A stretch of DNA of 8,032 bases from an uncultured Oscillospiraceae bacterium. GTDB taxonomy: Bacteria > Bacillota > Clostridia > Oscillospirales > Acutalibacteraceae. Every line of letters starts with the position of its first letter. The stretch's first letter is position 1. Below the pieces are notes generated by a model. It was not told the origin of the DNA. It did no database searches and saw only the letters and a program-made list of their open reading frames with translations. The DNA lies in assembly GCA_900546895.1 (NCBI GenBank), contig UREO01000134.1, positions 1-8,032 on the forward strand, read 5' to 3'. Positions 5,467 through 8,032 of this stretch are shown piece after piece. The position numbers and the translations under genes are program-made.

Positions 5467-5486
5467 AGATATGAAATCTATTATAA
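5460..5486. promoter_or_regulatory. Perfect 11-bp palindrome over the -10 box and start site (candidate operator)
   Basis: TTATAATAGAT (5460-5470) and ATCTATTATAA (5476-5486) are exact reverse complements around ATGAA. The left arm contains the whole -10 box. The ends TTATAAT and ATTATAA equal the half-sites of the Bacillus PerR box, but they stand 13 nt apart instead of 1, so PerR is only a guess. In RNA only part of this dyad would be transcribed, which favours a protein-binding role. Confidence 0.6.
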
Positions 5487-5504
5487 AGCTGGAGGATTCT
5501 AACA

Positions 5505-5708
5505 ATGGCTGCGATTACAAAAGATACCATTATTGGTGATATTCTTGATATTGACGAAACCACGGCACCTTATTTCATGGAAATGGGCATGCATTGTCTG
5601 GGCTGCCCCGCTTCCCGCGGAGAAACCCTTGAGCAGGCCTGCTTGGTTCACGGTGTGGATCCGGACGCAATGCTAAGAAAGCTGAACGATCACATCGCGT
5701 CTAAATAA
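5505..5708 (+). CDS. DUF1858 family redox-disulfide protein
   Basis: 67-residue soluble protein matching the DUF1858 family, also described as the hybrid-cluster-protein-associated redox disulfide domain. Features typical of the family are the opening ITKDTIIGDILDIDETTAPYFMEMGMHCLGCPAS, with the CLGC motif at residues 31-34, and a helical remainder (ETLEQACLVHGVDPDAMLRKLNDHI). The CxxC is thought to act in thiol-disulfide chemistry in anaerobes; no substrate is established. Residue C46 is an additional cysteine. GGAGG (5491-5495) precedes the ATG by 9 nt. The gene stands alone between two terminators and under a promoter with a palindromic operator-like site, so it is probably a single-gene, separately regulated unit. 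No hybrid cluster protein gene is visible nearby. Confidence 0.93.
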   Translation: MAAITKDTIIGDILDIDETTAPYFMEMGMHCLGCPASRGETLEQACLVHGVDPDAMLRKLNDHIASK

Positions 5709-5724
5709 AAGAATTTCTGAACAA

Positions 5725-5757
5725 GGCCGCCCGGCAATCAAGTTGCCGGGCGGTTCT
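5725..5757 (+). terminator. Hairpin terminator after the DUF1858 gene (weak T tract)
   Basis: CCGCCCGGCAA (5727-5737) and TTGCCGGGCGG (5743-5753) form a perfect 11-bp stem with a 5-nt loop, extended by two G-U pairs. Only TTCTT follows, so termination may be incomplete. That matters because no clear promoter is seen before trmK. Confidence 0.75.
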
Positions 5758-5764
5758 TAAGTAT

Positions 5765-5801
5765 GGGGGACGGTGCTCGTTTTTGAGGGCCGCCGTTCCC
5801 C
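5765..5801 (+). promoter_or_regulatory. Hairpin in the leader region of trmK
   Basis: GGGGGACGG (5765-5773) pairs with CCGTTCCCC (5793-5801) over 9 bp with one G-U pair; CTC and GAG pair inside. No T tract follows. The 5709-5894 interval otherwise holds the preceding terminator and no gene or convincing promoter. Role unknown. Confidence 0.35.
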
Positions 5802-5894
5802 TGTCCCGGTTTCCTCTGTGCCGATGGGAAGCGGTGCGGGCATTTCTGTCCGTGGGGAAGCCGGCAAATATCACTTTACAAAGGGGAATGCCGG

Positions 5895-6593
5895 ATGGGA
5901 CTCCATCCTTTATTTACTTTGGGCGGCAGGCTTCAGCTCTGCGCCTCCATGGTCCGGCCAGGTACGGCCCTGGCGGACATCGGCACCGACCACGCGTACC
6001 TGCCGATCTGGCTTGCAAAGCAGGAGCTGGTTTCCCGCGCCATAGCGGCGGATATCCGCCCGGGGCCGCTTCAGTCCGCACAGCGTAATATCCGCCGTTA
6101 CCGTGTGGAAGAGCTTGTCTCTACGCGTTTGTCAGACGGGCTGAAATCAATCTTTGCCGTAGAGGCGGACGATATTGTCATCGCCGGAATGGGCGGCGAA
6201 ATGATGATACAAATTATTAAAAATGCGTCCTGGCTGCGGGACGGAGAAAAAAGGCTTATTTTACAGCCGATGACGTCGGTTCCCCAGCTGCGTGAATTTC
6301 TTGCGGGGGAGGGCTTTGCGGTTCTGCGGGAACAGGCGGCTGTGGAAGACGGCTATGCTTATTCGGCCATGCAGGTACAGTATGCTCCCGAGAAAGTCGG
6401 TACGGACAGCCTGTACCCCTATATCGGGAAGCTGGACGCCGCGGAGGAGGACAACCGCGCGTACATGCGTAAGGTGATTTCCCAGCTTGAAAAAAAGGCC
6501 GGGGGGCTGTCCGTTTCCGGCAGGCAGGAAGAAGCCGCCGAGCTGATCCGTACGGCGGAACAAATCAATATGAAAATAAAAAGGGAGCGGTAG
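5895..6593 (+). CDS. trmK: tRNA (adenine(22)-N1)-methyltransferase TrmK
   Basis: 232-residue class I SAM-dependent methyltransferase that makes m1A at position 22 in the D-arm of bacterial tRNAs. The Rossmann-fold motif I is ALADIGTDHAYLPIWLA (residues 25-41). A further signature is IVIAGMGGEMM (94-104), holding the GMGG loop. LILQPMTSVPQLREFL (121-136) is the conserved strand and helix that follow. The C-terminal third is charged and helical and likely forms the coiled-coil domain of the family. Length is normal. AAGGGG (5881-5886) stands 8 nt before the ATG; a second ATG at 5888 is out of frame. The gene ends one base before nif3 begins, matching the common trmK-nif3 (yqfN-yqfO) pairing in Firmicutes. 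rpoD, which often precedes this pair, is not present here. Confidence 0.95.
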   Translation: MGLHPLFTLGGRLQLCASMVRPGTALADIGTDHAYLPIWLAKQELVSRAIAADIRPGPLQSAQRNIRRYRVEELVSTRLSDGLKSIFAVEADDIVIAGMGGEMMIQIIKNASWLRDGEKRLILQPMTSVPQLREFLAGEGFAVLREQAAVEDGYAYSAMQVQYAPEKVGTDSLYPYIGKLDAAEEDNRAYMRKVISQLEKKAGGLSVSGRQEEAAELIRTAEQINMKIKRER

Positions 6594-6594
6594 A

Positions 6595-7365
6595 ATGGTT
6601 TCCGTTGGTGAGATTTACGATTACATTGACAGTTTTGCGCCGTTTCGGTCGGCAATGAGCTTTGACAATCCGGGTTTGCTGGTTGGAAACGGGGAAGCCG
6701 GGGTGTCTTCGGCGGTTTTGTCGCTGGATATTACGCCTGCGGTTGTTCAGGAAGCCCATGAGTTGGGGGCGGAGCTGATTGTCAGCCACCATCCGGTCAT
6801 TTTTCATCCGCTAAAAAGCCTTTCCGCAGATTCTGCGCCTTATCTGCTGGCTCAATACGGCATCGCGGCAATCTGTGCCCACACCAACCTCGATATGGCG
6901 GCTGGCGGGGTGAACACCTGCCTGGCGGAGCGCCTGAGGCTCCGGAATGTGCGGCCGCTTAGGGAACAGGAGGATTCCGGCTTGCCGGAGGCACTGGAGG
7001 GAGAAACCGGCTGTGAGTATACGCCGGAAGCCTTTGCGCGCTTTGTCAAGGAAGCGCTGGGCTGTGACGGCCTGCGTTTTACGGACGGAAAACGCACGGT
7101 TACACGCGTGGGCCTCTGCAGCGGCGGCGGTGCGGATTTGGTTTATGACGCCGCGCGGGTGGGCTGTCAGGCCTTCGTAACCGGGGAAAGCAAGCACAAT
7201 ATTTTGCTGGATGCGGAAAACATGGGGGTGACTCTGGTAGACGCCGGGCATTTTTATACGGAAAATCTTGTGATTTTGCCGCTTGCGGTGAAGCTGAAAA
7301 TTAAATTCCCCGACGTTTCTTTCTTTGAATCAAAGCGGATGCACAGCCCCGCAAAATATCTGTAA
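6595..7365 (+). CDS. Nif3-like dinuclear metal-centre protein (YqfO/YbgI family)
   Basis: 256-residue protein of the widely conserved Nif3 family, which forms hexameric rings and binds two metal ions. It is sometimes annotated as GTP cyclohydrolase I type 2, but its physiological reaction is unsettled. Expected metal ligands are visible: H65/H66 in IVSHHPVIFHP, H96 and D100 in CAHTNLD, and H219 and E223 in DAGHFYTE. VTGESKHN (195-202) is another family block. At this length it is the short form; it lacks the PII-like insert that brings B. subtilis YqfO to about 370 residues. The start has GGGAG upstream inside the trmK 3' end and lies one base after the trmK stop, so translation is probably coupled. 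Confidence 0.94.
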   Translation: MVSVGEIYDYIDSFAPFRSAMSFDNPGLLVGNGEAGVSSAVLSLDITPAVVQEAHELGAELIVSHHPVIFHPLKSLSADSAPYLLAQYGIAAICAHTNLDMAAGGVNTCLAERLRLRNVRPLREQEDSGLPEALEGETGCEYTPEAFARFVKEALGCDGLRFTDGKRTVTRVGLCSGGGADLVYDAARVGCQAFVTGESKHNILLDAENMGVTLVDAGHFYTENLVILPLAVKLKIKFPDVSFFESKRMHSPAKYL

Positions 7366-7376
7366 TGCACCTATAC

Positions 7377-7383
7377 AGGAGGA
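7377..7383 (+). promoter_or_regulatory. Consensus ribosome binding site of rqcH
   Basis: AGGAGGA stands 6 nt before the ATG at 7390 and sets the start of the gene that runs off the window. Confidence 0.85.
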
Positions 7384-7389
7384 ATATTA

Positions 7390-8032
7390 ATGGCTCTTGA
7401 CGGAGCGTTTTTACATCATATCAAAAAAGAAATAGAGGAAAGCGCAATCGGCGCAAAAGTCGATAAAATTTACCAGCCCAACAGGGAGGAAATGGTTCTT
7501 TCCCTGCGCACGTATCGGGAAACCCGGAAGCTGCTGATGTCCGCAAGGGCCAACAGCGCAAGGATTCATTTTACGCGCTCTGTTCCGGAAAATCCGAAGG
7601 TTCCGCCAATGCTCTGTATGCTGTTGCGCAAAAGGCTTGCCGGGGCGCGCCTTGCCGCAGTGCGTCAGCCCGGGCTGGAGCGGATGCTCTGCTTGGATTT
7701 CGATGCGGTCAGCGAGCTGGGGGACGAAATCCGCCTGACGCTGGTCATGGAAATCATGGGGCGCTACAGCAATATTATTTTTGTCGACGAAGCGGGAAAA
7801 ATCATCGACGCCCTCAAACGGGTGGACGCGGAAATGTCTTCTGAACGCCTGGTGCTGCCGGGACTGACGTATCAGCTTCCACCGCCGCAGGACAAGCTGT
7901 GCCTTTTAACGGACTCCGTTCCTGAAATAATCGAAAGAATTCAGCGGGTCCCCTCGGACATGGAGCTTTCAAAAGCCGTTTTAAATACGCTGCAGGGAGT
8001 TTCTCCGATCGTCTGCCGCGAGCTGGAACATC
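7390..8032 (+). CDS. rqcH: NFACT family protein RqcH/FbpA, N-terminal part (3' partial)
   Basis: The first 214 residues of an NFACT protein, cut by the window end; full-length members have about 560-590 residues. RqcH binds stalled large ribosomal subunits carrying peptidyl-tRNA and recruits alanyl-tRNA to add an alanine tail. Older annotations call it fibronectin-binding protein. The NFACT-N domain is well matched: MALDGAFLHHI, VDKIYQPNREEMVLSLR, NPKVPPMLCMLLRKRLAG, VMEIMGRYSNIIFVDEAGKIIDALKRV, LPGLTYQLPPPQDK and the start of SGVSP-type sequence (GVSPIVCREL). The catalytic-type Asp-Arg pair of B. subtilis RqcH (D97-R98) reads E97-R98 here (GLERML). It lies 24 nt after nif3 with no terminator between, so it probably belongs to the trmK operon. 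Confidence 0.95.
   Translation, partial: MALDGAFLHHIKKEIEESAIGAKVDKIYQPNREEMVLSLRTYRETRKLLMSARANSARIHFTRSVPENPKVPPMLCMLLRKRLAGARLAAVRQPGLERMLCLDFDAVSELGDEIRLTLVMEIMGRYSNIIFVDEAGKIIDALKRVDAEMSSERLVLPGLTYQLPPPQDKLCLLTDSVPEIIERIQRVPSDMELSKAVLNTLQGVSPIVCRELEH

Noticed and set aside
5773..6088. Open frames overlapping the start of trmK in the two other plus frames
   Set aside because: They lack ribosome binding sites and known domains and overlap the clearly conserved TrmK motifs.
6811..7251. 146-codon minus-strand frame within nif3
   Set aside because: It lies opposite conserved Nif3 metal-binding blocks and shows no domain of its own.
1..8032. CRISPR arrays, transposases, phage or toxin-antitoxin genes
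   Set aside because: I looked for regularly spaced direct repeats and for characteristic motifs on both strands and found none.

Overview
The window looks like chromosomal DNA of an anaerobic, Gram-positive member of the Clostridia, probably in or near the Oscillospirales. This is inferred from the gene set: a YifB/ComM ATPase, a SigH-type sigma factor, a DUF1858 redox-disulfide protein, a zf-trcl-type zinc-ribbon protein, and trmK-nif3 next to an NFACT (RqcH/FbpA) gene. Strong GGAGG-type ribosome binding sites, sigma-A-type promoters and roughly balanced base composition fit. The first 25 bases are not genomic: they match the end of an Illumina Nextera adapter, so the contig starts at a library artefact.

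Layout. 26-730: C-terminal signalling part of a methyl-accepting chemotaxis protein, ending at a bidirectional terminator shared with the convergent gene. 794-2326 (minus): comM/yifB with a near-consensus promoter. 2327-2667: divergent control region, with the comM promoter on one strand and on the other a dinB promoter, a LexA-like box at its start point and a long leader with several hairpins. 2668-3882: dinB (DNA polymerase IV). 3883-4367: no protein gene. It holds an extended -10 promoter, a 242-nt element closed by a 28-bp inverted repeat, a 16-bp palindrome and a strong promoter. 4368-4961: SigH-like sigma factor. 4983-5045: compact tRNA-like element. 5076-5351: small double zinc-ribbon protein, then a terminator. 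5505-5708: DUF1858 protein whose promoter lies within a perfect palindrome, then a terminator. 5895 to the end: trmK, nif3 and the start of rqcH, tightly spaced and probably one operon.

How the parts relate. The comM-dinB intergenic region joins a competence/recombination-type ATPase and an SOS-type translesion polymerase back to back with separate promoters. trmK-nif3-rqcH is a conserved-style housekeeping cluster with two translation-linked members (tRNA m1A22 methylation and ribosome quality control). The middle third, 3883-5505, is the least ordinary part: small regulatory-type genes, two structured non-coding elements and two palindromes sitting on promoters. I see no phage, transposase, CRISPR or defence genes.

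The items most deserving follow-up are the tRNA-like leader before the zinc-ribbon gene, the 242-nt folded element with its own promoter, and the two promoter-overlapping palindromes. Their functions are inferred from sequence alone.
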